This document shows, in pieces, positions 34,031 to 45,242 of a DNA stretch of 64,000 bases; within the stretch, counting starts at the first letter, position 1; each line of letters starts with the position of its first letter. The notes beneath the pieces were generated by a model. The model was not told the DNA's origin and made no database searches. It saw only the letters and a program-made list of their open reading frames with translations. Source of the DNA: Amoebidium appalachense (taxonomy: Eukaryota; Ichthyosporea); NCBI GenBank assembly GCA_963693365.1, contig CAVNZM010000003.1, positions 14,136,001 through 14,200,000 on the forward strand, given 5' to 3'. The translations under genes and the position numbers were made by a program.

Positions 34031-34545
34031 TTAGTATTGGTGATATTGTACCAATACGTAACGTATATTGGTAATAGATAGTACATAGAATATATATATC
34101 ACTCGAATATAAATAATACGAGAGCCATATGGGGACCCCTTCCTGAATCGCACGCACGCGTGTATACGTCGCGTTGAAGATGTACTCCATCAACCAACTA
34201 TTAACATAACAACGAGTACACAGGCCTGCCCGGGTGTACATACACGTCTGGGTGTTCACATCTTCCCCCACACATGACCTTTCTACGTAAAGCGGGGATA
34301 GGCCTCGAGTAAACAGCGTTAACGTTATAACTTAAGCTCCGTCGGAACGTATGGCAGCGGTGTCCGAAATATGTCCACCATATCGCCAACCTCACCGATC
34401 CGCCGAGAATCGATCCAATCACATTATGTACACCATGGGAATCCGCTTCTGATAGCAAATAGTGATTGGCTAAACCCAATCCGGTTTGCAATTTTTTGTC
34501 CGTTTAAGCCTGTACGCACGTTGTTTGCTCCATTTCTCTTCCCCC
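34031..34545. other. AT-rich interval
   Basis: AT-rich DNA with TATATATATC near 34090 and CCAAT words near 34415 and 34477. No gene is recognised. Confidence 0.35.
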
Positions 34546-34663
34546 TTCCCGCAGGTCCGCAGGTGCTTTCCCGCAGGTCGCCTGGTCGCCTGGTCGCAGG
34601 TCCCTTCCCGCAGGTCGCCTGGTCGCAGTTCCCTTCCCGCAGGTCGCCTGGTCACAGGTCCCA
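34546..34663. repeat. Minisatellite, ~30-bp CCCGCAGGTCGCCTGGTC unit
   Basis: Several imperfect copies of CTTCCCGCAGGTCGCCTGGTC with CAGGTCCC or CAGTTCCC spacers, running directly into the 427-bp tandem unit, whose own start (TCCGCAGGTCGCGCAGCC) resembles it. Confidence 0.65.
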
Positions 34664-35220
34664 TCCGCAGGTCGCGCAGCCACCGTGCTGAATGGTTTCG
34701 ACCATGCTGCATGCTGCAGCTTCTTCGCCTAACAGCTGAATGGCCGTTTGAAGGTTAGTTTTGTGTTGCCTGCTTTTGTGCATGTGGCGTTTGTCTGTCT
34801 GGTCTGTGTCCGTGCCTGTGAATATGTCTGTGTCTGTGTCTGTGTCTGTGTGCGTGTGTGTGTATGTGTGTGCGTGCGTGTGCGTGTGCCTGCTGGCTGC
34901 AGATGCACGTTGCCTTTTCACGTTCATGAACCAGCGACTGTGGGCACTACTTTTGCTGTTAGCACTATAGCTATCATCCCCTCCACCAGTCGTTCAAGCT
35001 ATTTTCTGCTTCTCTAGACTTCATAAGTTCTGGTCCGGGTTTCCGTCCTTACTATGTTTGAGGTTGGTTCTGTCGACTCTTTTTTTGCCCTCCGCAGGTC
35101 GCGCAGCCACCGTGCTGAATGGTTTCGACCATGCTGCATGCTGCAGCTTCTTCGCCTAACGGCTGAAAGGCCGTTTGAAGGTTAGTTTTGTGTTGCCTGC
35201 TTTTGTGCATGTGGCGTTTG
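34664..35220. repeat. ~427-bp tandem unit 1 and start of unit 2
   Basis: Unit 1 (34664-35090) starts TCCGCAGGTCGCGCAGCC and holds GCATGCTGCAGCTTCTTCGCC, TTGTGCATGTGGCGTTTGTCTGTCTGG, a TG/CTGTG-rich stretch, CACGTTCATGAACCAGCGACTG and TTCTGTCGACTCTTTTTTTGCCC. Unit 2 starts at 35091 and is interrupted after GTGGCGTTTG at 35220 by Copia copy 2. It resumes at about 41979, is interrupted again at 42257 by a solo DIRS-like element, and ends at 42808. Confidence 0.85.
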
Positions 35221-36144
35221 TGTTGTAATACGTAGTATTTACATATGGTAAGATCTTCTCAGTTTGTGTTATGTTTCAGTTCATATGCTTAGTGTAAATG
35301 CCACACTCCTATTATGTAAAGTGTAGCATCGATCTCCGATATGCTTGTATACTTGTAATCGTGTTGTATCGGCTTTAATCGTGTGTTGTAATATCGATTA
35401 GAATATTTATATGTGTGTACACGGATCCACCCACTCAGGGAGAGACGTGTACATGTTCGTGTGTACATAAATATCTCTGGTTATAGTTTTGCTATTACTA
35501 TCTTGTTTGTTGATCTGTGCTCTCTTTTCCTTCCTCTTTCTCCTTCCTTATTTTCTTTTCTTTCTCTCTTTGTCTTCATGTGTATAATCGTATTTCTTTT
35601 CTACTAATATATGTTAGGTAGATTTGTGTTACTTAATACGTGTTCATTGGACGGTAACACACTTAGGCTACACTTAGAATAGCATGTGTGTTTAGACTTC
35701 ATTAATTCACTTTAGTTTTCATGTGTTGCCGGGCTTTAACCAATCATCAAGGTTAAGTGTGATATGTCTGAGTCTTTGCAGTATGTCATAGGTTAGAACT
35801 TCCTTGATGATGACACGAGTTGACCTTAACTAGTGTCTGTGTCCTATCGTGTGCGTCTCCGCGTACCGGATCTCTCTGAAAGCAATTGGTTCTTAGTGAT
35901 TGGTTTCTATTAGAGATAGATCTGATTTCCGACTGGTCGGAAATCATGTATGGATTGGACTTAGAGGAATTTCAGGTATTTATTCGAAGATCAGAATAAA
36001 TTCAGTTCAGTCGTGTCTAAACATTGATGTCTGTTGTGTACACTGCTCCGATCGTTCCGTGTTTTGTTGTTGTGTGTGTCTGTGGTGTTTTCACACTGCA
36101 CCACTGTGTCTCTGCTTACATCCCAAATACTTATACAATTTACA
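35221..36144 (+). repeat. Copia copy 2, 5' LTR
   Basis: Starts TGTTGTAATACGTAG and ends CAATTTACA. The following GGTTATGCAGCCC is a diverged version of the primer site of copy 1. Confidence 0.9.
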
Positions 36145-36206
36145 GGTTATGCAGCCCTTTTGCACGCTCCCTACACACATCTAGAACTAGCGATCGTTTT
36201 TCAATC

Positions 36207-38945
36207 ATGGATCCAAACAAAACTGGTGTAAACAAAATAACCATGTGGAAAGGTGAAGGGAAGACTGGTCCCGATAGCAAAACCACCTATTTTCAATGGG
36301 AAATCATTTTTCTCGGCATGATGACCGGCACTAAAGGTGTCCGACTCGTGGATGTTGTACTTGCTGACAACTACGTCCCCCCTACCACCGTCGCGGTTGA
36401 CGGTGAACCCCCCTTCTACGGCTACGGCACTACCGCGGAACTCAAGGAGGCCCGCAATTGCCTCCTGCTCCATATGATACAGAACATCGACCCTTCCGTC
36501 CTCACCACCGTTGCCCAGTACCGTATTGGCATGGACCCTGAACGGGCCATGTGGAAATTCCGTCAACACTACCTCCAAGGCAAACCCGATCAGATCCGCA
36601 TCCTTCACCGTCAGTGGGATGCCTGTGCCCTTCAGCCCGGTGAATCATTCACCACCTACCTGAGTCGTCTGCAGACCATCGTGAACCAGCTCCAGTCCCT
36701 CCAAGATGAGTCCATTCACTTCACTCGTCTAGCTGAGAAGTTCTTCAATGAACTCACCACCAGAGACGACCTCACCCCTGAGTTCAACCGTCTTATCGAA
36801 GACTATCACTTCGGTGATAAGCTATTCCCCGACTTCGATTCCCTCCACAACCACGTCAAGGGCATCGAGTTACGTCAAGACCTCAAGATGCAACTCCGGA
36901 GCAACCGTGCCCACCGTGCCTCCAAGTCCAGCATGGCATTAAATGCCAGTGCTCCCCCACGTGATCTTCCTCGCCGTGACTTACGCCACCGACTTGACCG
37001 TACCCCTGGCACGGACCTCCGAACTCGTCTCTCCCGTCAGCACACCCGATCCCGTTCCCCCCACCGGCCTGCCTTCCGGTCCACGTCTCGTTCCCCCAGT
37101 CGTTCCCGTTTCTCGGGTTCCCGTCGTTCTGATTCCCCGGCTCGTTCTAACAACCCGTCCGTGAAAGCATGCTCCTACTGCCACGAGCCTGATCACACGA
37201 TCATCGATTGCCCCGAGCCGAAATGCCGTATGTCCAGACACAACCGTTCCCGTCAAGGCAGTGAGAAATCTGTCTCCTTTGCTTTCTCGGCATACAATGC
37301 TAGCTCCGTCCCCGTGTCCTCCGACCCTGCCTGGGATTCCGGGTGCAACATGACCGTCTGCCCCACCCGTGAGTTCTTCCATGACCTCACTCCCCTTCCG
37401 ACACCGACTCCCGTTGCTGCCTTCAATGGCACCCCCGTCTTGGCCACCCACACCGGCCATATCGTCATCAACACCATCACCGACCATGGCACTGCCACCC
37501 TTACCATTGAAGCCTACTACACCCCATCTGGCCAAGCCTTCCTCATTCCAACATCCCAAGCTGCTGCCGAATACATCAAGGGTGATTTGAATGATGCCTC
37601 CACTCCGTCATTCCTCTTCGACCGACTCACCGGCCGTCATCTCGTCAACCTCCGTCTCCACAACGGTCTGTATTACTTCAAGGACTACACCATTCAACCA
37701 CCCACTCGTCCTGTGGCTCTGGCTGCCACTACCAGTGTTAACCCATCCATCTGGCACCATCGTCTGGGGCACCGTGCTATGCCCAGCATCAAGGACATGG
37801 TGAAACACGACCTTGTTATTGGTCTCCCCTCGTCTGTCCTCGACTGTGATGTTCCTGATTGTCATGGCTGCATTATGGGTAAAACCACCAAGGCTCCGTT
37901 CAAGGGTGACCGTCCTCATTCCAACATCCCCGGTCATGAATGGCATTGGGATTTTTTTTGAGCCTACCACAACATCGTACGGAGGTTCCAAGGTTGCTCT
38001 CGTCACTGTCTGCCGTGCCTCTGGACTCGTCAAGATCTACCCGATGGCCGACCGTACAACCACCCTGGACATTCTCACAGCTCACACCAACCTCGTTGCT
38101 ACCCATGCCCCCTCCAAAGTTGGTGTCTACCACTTCGACTCCGGCTCTGAGTTCACCTCCAAGGCTACCCGTGCTTTTTGCCTCTCCCAGGGCATCAAGG
38201 CCAGCTATGCTCCGGTGGACTGCCCTCAACTGAACGGCTACGTTGAACGTCGTATGCGGTTCCTACAAGAGATTGTTCGTTGCCTCCTCCATCAAGTCCA
38301 AGATCAGTCTCTGTCCCCCAAACTGTGGGCTGAGGCCCTCCAACATGCCGCCTACATCATCAACGTCACCCCGTCCACGACTGCCAATGGTCGTACACCA
38401 TTCGAGGTTTTCTACGGTGTCAAGCCCGACATCTCCGAGCTCAAAGTGTTCGGTTGCCCTGCCTACACTCATGTGCCAGCCTCTAAACGGAACAAGCTGG
38501 CCCCCACCGTCAAACTCGGCATGTATATCGGCTATTATCTTCAATCACACTGCCACCGGATCTTCAACCCCAACACCCATCGTGTCGGCCTCTTCCGTGA
38601 TGTGATTTTCGACGAATCAGCTTATCTCCCGTCCGACATTCCCTCAACACTTCCGACCCCCGACACTACTGCTACCTCGACCACCCCAACCCCCACAGTT
38701 GACACTGAAGATGATGTTTGTCTGGTGTACTCTGGCCCCCCTCCTGCCATCGTCGTTCCCCCCGACACCCCCCCCCCCACCGGCCCCCCTGCCCCCGTGC
38801 CCGTCCAGCCTGCCGACCCTCCTCCTGCCCCTGGCAACGTCACACCCATCCGACCCGGCTCCCCCGACAACTTCCACTCGGCCCCGTCCAGCCCGGAGGT
38901 TGCCCCCCCTGCAATTCCGAACTTCCAAGTTCCCCCCCCCCCCCG
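36207..38945 (+). pseudogene. Copia copy 2 gag-protease-integrase
   Basis: Open from the ATG at 36207 through gag, an intact zinc knuckle (CSYCHEPDHTIIDC, about 37169), protease WDSGCNMTVCP and the integrase zinc domain. At 37951-37958 the T run is eight long where copy 1 has seven, and the frame ends at the next TGA (37959-37961). The integrase core continues one frame over: D in FDSGSEF (about 38138), E in YVERRM (about 38243). A second frameshift falls in a C run at about 38932-38944 in the Pro-rich linker. Both lesions are homopolymer length changes and could be recent, or in part sequencing errors. Confidence 0.85.
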
Positions 38946-40619
38946 TCTCCACCTCCCCCGGTTCCTGCACCCCGTCGTTCTGCCCGTCTACAGGGCAAGG
39001 TTGGACTTCAAGCCACCACCACCCTGCCAGTCCCCCCCGGTCCCCCCATCAACATCGACCAACTACCCAAACTTGTCCGTCAACTGTGTTCCGGACCCAA
39101 TGGTGACCAGGTCAAGTCAGCCCTCACTGCTGAGTATCAAGCCTTCGTCGACAAAGACATCTTTGAACTTGTTGACCCTCCCCCTGGTGCTAACATCGTC
39201 GGCTTCAAGTGGATTGTCTCCGAGAAAACTCTCAACTCGGCTGGTGACACCAAGATCAAGGCCCGTGGTGTTGCTCAAGGCTTCAGTCAGCAATACGGTG
39301 TTGACTATGAGTTGATTGAGAGCCCTGTCATCCGTCCGGCTGCTCTCCGTGCTATCCTAGCTCTGGCCGTTGTTGAAGGTCATGACATCCATCAACTCGA
39401 CGTGTCTACGGCCTTTCTCAACAGCCCACTCACCGAGACCATCTACATGAAACAACCCCCGGGATTCATCACCATGGCCACACTTGGCAAGGTCTGGAGA
39501 CTCAAGAAAGCCCTGTACGGCCTCAAGCAAGCCTCCAAGGCTTGGTACGACTTCCTCGACGGCATTCTTCTTGCCCATGGCCTGACCCGTACTAAGACAG
39601 ACCCGTGCATCTACCTCCGGTTCTTCCCCAACAACGATGTGGTTCGGGCTGGTAACTACGTCGACGACTCCACCATCACCAACACCCGGGGTTCTACTGC
39701 TGCCAGTGACCTGGCTGCCCACATCAGCAAGATGGCCAGCTGTCGTATGAGTCCATTTGACCGTATGCTCGGTGTTGATTTTAATCACTCTGATCCCCAT
39801 CACCTCCACATGCACCAGAGGTCTTACATCATGGATATCATCCACGACTTCAACCTCACCGATGCCAAGTCCAAGTCTACCCCCATCCCTGCAGGCACCA
39901 CCGTCTCCCTGGCTGACTGCCCCCCCCAACCGTTCACCGTGCCCTACCGTGAGTTACTCGGCCGTCTCCTCTGGGTGGCCCGGTGCACACGTCCCGACAT
40001 TGCCTATGCCATCGGCTTCCTTGGTCGGTTCAGCACCAACCCCGGCAAGACTCACTGGGACCTTCTCCGTCGTGTGGCCCGGTACCTGCTCGGCACCATT
40101 GACCTTGGCATTGACTACAAGTACTCGGCCACCCAGCCCCCCATACTCGAATGCTACACGGATGCTGACTTTGCTGGTTGTGCCGACAGCAAGAAGTCTA
40201 CCACCGGCTACATCATCGAGTTTGCTGGTATGCCCATCATCTGGTACTCCAAGCTCCAGCCCATCACGGCCACCAGCACCACTGAAGCTGAGCTGATTGC
40301 TCTCAATGCTGGCACCCAAGAGGTTGCTTGGGTCCGTGACCTCTTCAAGGAACTCGGTTGCCCCATGCTTGCTCCGACTCCGGTGTACTGTGACAACCAG
40401 TCGACCATTGCCATCGTCAACTCCACCGGCATCAAGCACCGTACCAAACACATTGCCGTCCGGTATCACAACACCAAGGACTACATTGCAAGTGGGGATG
40501 TGGTTGTCCACTACGTTGAGTCAGCCCACAACTTAGCTGACATCCTCACCAAACCCCTCCCCGGCCCGAGTCATGTCACCCATCGTGCTAGACTTTGTTT
40601 GCCGGATATTGTGGATTGA
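38946..40619 (+). CDS. Copia copy 2 reverse transcriptase-RNase H
   Basis: Uninterrupted from the Pro-rich linker (APRRSARLQGKVG) through RVT_2 (FKWIVSEKTL, QLDVSTAFLNSPL, NYVDDSTI at about 39655) and RNase H (CYTDADFAG, TEAELIAL, YCDNQSTIAI) to the TGA at 40617-40619. It differs from copy 1 at only a few residues, for example FFPNND for FFNNND before YVDD. Confidence 0.9.
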   Translation, partial: SPPPPVPAPRRSARLQGKVGLQATTTLPVPPGPPINIDQLPKLVRQLCSGPNGDQVKSALTAEYQAFVDKDIFELVDPPPGANIVGFKWIVSEKTLNSAGDTKIKARGVAQGFSQQYGVDYELIESPVIRPAALRAILALAVVEGHDIHQLDVSTAFLNSPLTETIYMKQPPGFITMATLGKVWRLKKALYGLKQASKAWYDFLDGILLAHGLTRTKTDPCIYLRFFPNNDVVRAGNYVDDSTITNTRGSTAASDLAAHISKMASCRMSPFDRMLGVDFNHSDPHHLHMHQRSYIMDIIHDFNLTDAKSKSTPIPAGTTVSLADCPPQPFTVPYRELLGRLLWVARCTRPDIAYAIGFLGRFSTNPGKTHWDLLRRVARYLLGTIDLGIDYKYSATQPPILECYTDADFAGCADSKKSTTGYIIEFAGMPIIWYSKLQPITATSTTEAELIALNAGTQEVAWVRDLFKELGCPMLAPTPVYCDNQSTIAIVNSTGIKHRTKHIAVRYHNTKDYIASGDVVVHYVESAHNLADILTKPLPGPSHVTHRARLCLPDIVD

Positions 40620-41030
40620 CCCGTCCTACTTCAAGAGTCATTTTCTAATGTTTACTACTTACTTTATCATAATCATTATTTCATATGTATATTGCCTTTG
40701 TGGGTATGCCCACTTAGGGTTTTATATAAGGTTTGACCTGTACCATGACTCTACTCTATCTTTCACTGGTTTAACACCCAGTTAATCAAACCCCGACTAT
40801 ACACGTTATACATATTCGTTGTTTTTGCCCTGGTTCCTTCCCCCCCCCCTCCCCCCCCCCCTTCCCCCCCCCTTCCCCCCCCCCTCCCCCCCCCCTTCTC
40901 CCCCCCCCCCCCCCCCCCGGGAAAAGTACACACTTAATTTTTTTTTTTTTCCGTTTCTGTTCTCAAGTGGGGAGATTTCACTAGTTCAGTGGGGATATGA
41001 TAACACAAACTTCAAAGTCTTAAGTGGGGA
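40620..41030 (+). other. Copia copy 2 3' untranslated region and polypurine tract
   Basis: C-rich stretch at 40839-40918, then the three AGTGGGGA motifs; the last (41022-41030) abuts the 3' LTR. The C-rich part is shorter than in copy 1, showing how fast these tracts change length. Confidence 0.7.
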
Positions 41031-41971
41031 TGTTGTAATACGTAGTATTTACATATGGTAAGATCTTCTCAGTTTGTGTTATGTTTCAGTTCATATGCTT
41101 AGTGTAAATGCCACACTCCTATTGTGTAAAGTGTAGCATCGATCTCCGACATGCTTGTATACTTGTAATCGTGTTGTATCGGCTTTAATCGTGTGTTGTA
41201 ATATCGATTAGAATATTTATATGTGTGTACACGGATCCACCCACTCAGGGAGAGACGTGTACATGTTCGTGTGTACATAAATATCTCTGGTTATAGTTAT
41301 GCTATTACTATCTTGTTTGTTGATCTGTGCTCTCTTTTCCTTCCTCTTTCTCCTTCCTTATTTTCTTTTCTTTCTCTCCTTGTCTTGTTTTGTCTTCATG
41401 TGCGTATAATCGTATTTCTTTTCTACTAATATATGTTAGGTAGATTTGTGTTACTTAATACGTGTTCATTGGACGGTAACACACTTAGGCTACACTTAGA
41501 ATAGCATGTGTGTTTAGACTTCATTAATTCACTTTAGTTTTCATGTGTTGCCGGGCTTTAACCAATCATCAAGGTTAAGTGTGATATGTCTGAGTCTTTG
41601 CAGTATGTCATAGGTTAAAAACTTCCTTGATGATGACACGAGTTGACCTTAACTAGTGTCTGTGTCCTATCGTGTGCGTCTCCGCGTAGTACCGGATCTC
41701 TCTGAAAGCAATTGGTTCTTAGTGATTGGTTTCTATTAGAGATAGATCTGATTTCCGACTGGTCGGAAATCATGTATGGATTGGACTTAGAGGAATTTCA
41801 GGTATTTATTCGAAGATCAGAATAAATTCAGTTCAGTCGTGTCTAAACATTGATGTCTGTTGTGTACACTGCTCCGATCGTTCCGTGTTTTGTTGTTGTG
41901 TGTGTCTGTGGTGTTTTCACACTGCACCACTGTGTCTCTGCTTCCATCCCAAATACTTATACAATTTAACA
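41031..41971 (+). repeat. Copia copy 2, 3' LTR
   Basis: Starts TGTTGTAATACG and ends TTTAACA. It differs from the 5' LTR by short indels (an extra CTTGTTTTGT block near 41385 and GTAGTACC near 41687) and scattered substitutions. Confidence 0.9.
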
Positions 41972-42256
41972 TGGGGGGGTTTGTCTGTCTGGTCTGTGTC
42001 CGTGCCTGTGAATATGTCTGTGTCTGTGTCTGTGTCTGTGTGCGTGTGTGTGTATGTGTGTGCGTGCGTGTGCGTGTGCCTGCTGGCTGCAGATGCACGT
42101 TGCCTTTTCACGTTCATGAACCAGCGACTGTGGGCACTACTTTTGCTGTTAGCACTATAGCTATCATCCCCTCCCCCAGTCGTTCAAGCTATTTTCTGCT
42201 TCTCTAGACTTCATAAGTTCTGGTCCGGGTTTCCGTCCTTACTAAGTTTGAGGTTG
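41972..42256. repeat. 427-bp tandem unit 2, middle part
   Basis: After seven extra bases the tandem unit resumes at GTTTGTCTGTCTGG and continues through the TG-rich stretch to TTTGAGGTTG, where the solo DIRS-like element begins. Confidence 0.85.
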
Positions 42257-42783
42257 GGTTTTATTTGTGGAAATTATTGACATAAATATTTTTTTGGGTA
42301 AACACGTAGGATGGGTGTCGATACCAACATAACCATGTAGGCTTATTTCGTGTTTTAGCAGGGGGGCTCCCGCACACGGGCACCTATTAGCCAGTCAAAA
42401 CATCAGATACCACAGATCACTAGACCGAGTTATGATTGGCTCGGATCGTTTCATATCACTAGTCGATTTTTGATTGGTTCAGATCGGTAGGTAGGTTTTT
42501 TAGCAAGCTACAAACACATCTTCTGTGTTTAGCATCCACAGCCTTCACTTATATTTTTTTCCCACCCACCTACACCCACACACAACCCCCATTGATCCAC
42601 ACATACGTGCTGTTTTTTCACGGGGCGAAGCCTCCCCTTCCCCGTTTTTTGGGCACATGGACCTCACGGATCAATAAATTGATGACTGGGGGCTTGCCGT
42701 GGTTTACAACCATTGCAGGTTCACTTTCGTCCAGGGGATGTCCCCCTAGAGGCAACACACGTCCCGGAGTAGTTTTTCATAGA
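42257..42783 (+). mobile_element. Solo DIRS-like element (A-linker-B)
   Basis: A 527-bp element with both termini, GGTTTTATTTG at 42257 and TTTTTCATAGA at 42783, matching A2-linker-B2 of the complete element with small deletions (the TATA region is damaged). It interrupts the tandem unit at GAGGTTG|GTTCTGTCGAC. Units 1 and 3 give the uninterrupted GAGGTT(G/C)GTTCTGTCGAC. No bases are duplicated or lost, as expected for tyrosine-recombinase integration. It could arise by recombination between A1 and A2 of a full element. Confidence 0.85.
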
Positions 42784-42974
42784 GTTCTGTCGACTCTTTT
42801 TTTTGCCCTCCGCAGGTCGCGCAGCCACCGTGCTGAATGGTTTCGACCATGCTGCATGCTGCAGCTTCTTCGCCTAACGGCTCAAAGGCCGTTTGAAGGT
42901 TAGTTTTGTGTTGCCTGCTTTTGTGCATGTGGCGTTTGTCTGTCTGGTCTGTGTCTGTGTCTGTGTGCGTGTGT

Positions 42975-43010
<36 letters not shown>

Positions 43011-43213
43011 GCCTGCTGGCTGCAGATGCACGTTGCCTTTTCACGTTCATGAACCAGCGACTGTGGGCACTACTTTTGCTGTTAGCACTATAGCTATCAT
43101 CCCCTCCACCAGTCGTTCAAGCTATTTTCTGCTTCTCTAGACTTCATAAGTTCTGGTCCGGGTTTCCGTCCTTACTATGTTTGAGGTTCGTTCTGTCGAC
43201 TCTTTTTTTGCCA
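42784..43213. repeat. End of 427-bp unit 2 and unit 3
   Basis: Unit 2 ends at 42808; unit 3 (42809-43213) repeats the same blocks with a shorter CTGTG stretch and a longer (TG) run (42967-43005). Similarity stops after CTCTTTTTTTGCC at 43213. Confidence 0.8.
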
Positions 43214-43579
43214 CTCTAGAGGTGGGTACCGGCTCTTTGTCCTATGGCTGCTGTTGTTTCCGTTTTTCGTTTCTGTGTTGCCCCAGCCCAGCCTGTTGTG
43301 CTTGTGTGGTAGTTTTCTTTTTCTTTTTTCTTCTTTTTTCTTCTTTTTTTGTCATGATTCTTTTTGGTATTTTTTGTTTGCATAAGAGTAATGTTGATAC
43401 GAGATGCGAGATAAAGTAGATAGTAGAGAATGGATGCCACCTGGGGTGGTATGTTAGTTGTGTTGTTAACTTGTGTGCTGTAGGATGCCACCTGGGGTGG
43501 TATATTAGTTGTGTTGTTTACTTGTGTGCTTGATGCCACTATCAAACCGAAGTTAATAAAGTGACCATACGGAACACGT
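43214..43579. repeat. Interval with a 53-bp direct repeat
   Basis: T/TTC-rich DNA (43310-43360) followed by two copies of GGATGCCACCTGGGGTGGTAT plus a TTAGTTGTGTTGTT(A/T)ACTTGTGTGCT tail, at about 43431 and 43484. AATAAAG lies near 43556. It could be the 3' end of a transcribed unit on the plus strand, but no gene is visible. Confidence 0.45.
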
Positions 43580-44565
43580 ATGGATGTCGACATGTGCAAT
43601 ACATTGGCAATTCATTGACAATGATCATGGGGCTGTGCTTACCGTACCGTGTGCATATTGCCAATATATTGAGCATGTGATTGAGGTATTAATAAAGTTA
43701 TTATTAATACATTGGCAATGTTCGTCATACGTATTATTCTTAGATATAAGACGTTACTCCGATATGCCTTTCATATTATAAGCGCACTTATACTGTACTT
43801 TGCATGCATTCGTTCCCATTATCAATTTATTGGCAATGTATTTGGATAATATAGTGTGATATTTATAATATATATGTAATGCATTATCAACACTTATATC
43901 TTTATGGTGGTGGTATCATTCGTATGTTGGCAATATATGCTTGATATGGAACATACTTACATATTTCTTATTTGTAATGTGTTGGGAGTGTATTAATCAT
44001 ACCTCTGTTTATGTCATCAATATACTCACGATATATAAGCAACCTATCGGCGATACCGCATTTATATATTGATTATAGTTGGATCATATGTTGGCAATAC
44101 ATTGTTTATATGTTTCTTGATATTTAAATCTTAGTATTTCTATGAATTACATATTGGCAATACATTAATAATGCGTTCATAGTGCAACTACTAGTAGTAC
44201 AATGCGAAAATACAGTATTATCCATATCATATGCATTATCTGTATTTTTGATATTATTTGGTTGTTATTGTAATATCGCCCGGGTATAATTGATATTGGC
44301 AATACGTCTATAATGCTAGCGCAATAGTAATGCATTGGCAATGTAATGGCACTCTAATGTATTGGCGATATTGATGTAACATATACTAGATAATATATTC
44401 ATATCATCGGGATATCGACAATAGAGGGTATTGGTACTGTATTACCATTGACAATACCAAAGCAATATTATTGCAATATGGCGTTCCTATTGGCGGCAAG
44501 GGGTTCTATTGCCAATATCGCCAATAGCGCCAATAGCAAAAAATACGTTGGCAATACTTCCGGGA
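43580..44565. repeat. AT-rich island of dispersed TTGGCAAT motifs
   Basis: Over about 1 kb, ATTGGCAAT/ATTGCCAAT or close variants occur about thirteen times on both strands, for example near 43602, 43659, 43711, 43827, 43925, 44091, 44153, 44292, 44333, 44362, 44508 and 44548. The words ATACATT, AATGCATTA and ATATATTG fill the gaps. Spacing is irregular. There is no coding potential. It resembles the GGATATCC island at 6.8-8.4 kb in style but uses a different word. Confidence 0.6.
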
Positions 44566-45072
44566 AGTTTGCTGATGTTCATGATATAAGATACGTGCAC
44601 GTAGTGCCGTGTGAGCTTGTTCTGCCTCAACACCCTCCTTGCCTGGTCTGCACTCTCTCTGTGTTGCACGCCCCTGAATGCTGCCACCACCCCCTCCTGC
44701 ATCTCTGCGGAATCCTACCCCCCGAATCTGCAGATAATCGTAGCGGTTTTGGGCTCATTTAGCCCCGATAATCTGCAGATTCTGGCCCGAAAGCCGATCC
44801 GCGATTACCCCATGGTTAGTAGGCAAAATTCGTGATTGGCTGGTTTCGATTTTTATCGGGGATTATCTTGCAGTTGCCGCCGCGGTGGCTCGCGATGATC
44901 TCAGGTTATCGGAAGATATAGAAAAAAGCGGCAGGCAGCCTATCGGCAGATTTTCGCAGCTCAAAAGACCTCACATTCCTTGAGATGAGTCATTGGAATT
45001 TGACTCTCTATGACGTAGCACATACCACGGGCACGATCGCATTAGGCAAGCGCACGTGCGCACTGCAGTTGG
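44566..45072. other. Interval with inverted repeat and GC-rich patch
   Basis: Mixed-composition DNA. GAATCTGCAGATAATCG at 44724 and CGATAATCTGCAGATTC ending 44782 form a 17-nt-arm hairpin with a 25-nt loop. CCGATAATCTGCAG-like words recur near 44760 and 44863. No gene is supported. Confidence 0.45.
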
Positions 45073-45090
45073 CCCGGCCTGCTGGCCGTG

Positions 45091-45129
<39 letters not shown>

Positions 45130-45242
45130 AGGGCGGCCTTCGGAACCACGTGAACGGTAAATACGTTTATTGTAGGTTTGTACGCTTGGTTGTGGGGTTC
45201 ATGTATTGGGAGGTTGCTAAATGAACTTCAGTTTATTCAGAT
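45073..45242. repeat. A tract and flank
   Basis: GGCCCGGCCTGCTGGCCGTGGC is followed by an A run of about 32 nt (45094-45125). This could be a retroposed tail (SINE-like) but no A/B-box promoter was found upstream. Confidence 0.35.

Larger units (their letters stand above)
35221..41971 (+). mobile_element. Copia retrotransposon, copy 2 (both LTRs)
   Basis: A full-length element of about 6.75 kb in the middle of a 427-bp tandem unit. 5' LTR 35221-36144, 3' LTR 41031-41971, both TGTTGTAATACG...TT(A)ACA. The word GTTTG before the 5' LTR (35216-35220) recurs at 41979-41983, giving a 5-bp target duplication with seven extra bases (TGGGGGG) between it and the 3' LTR. The element is nearly identical to copy 1. 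Confidence 0.92.

Noticed and set aside
44448-44835. Open frames of 70-100 codons near the hairpin at 44724
   Set aside because: They run through an inverted repeat and motif island, with no homology, promoter or splice evidence.
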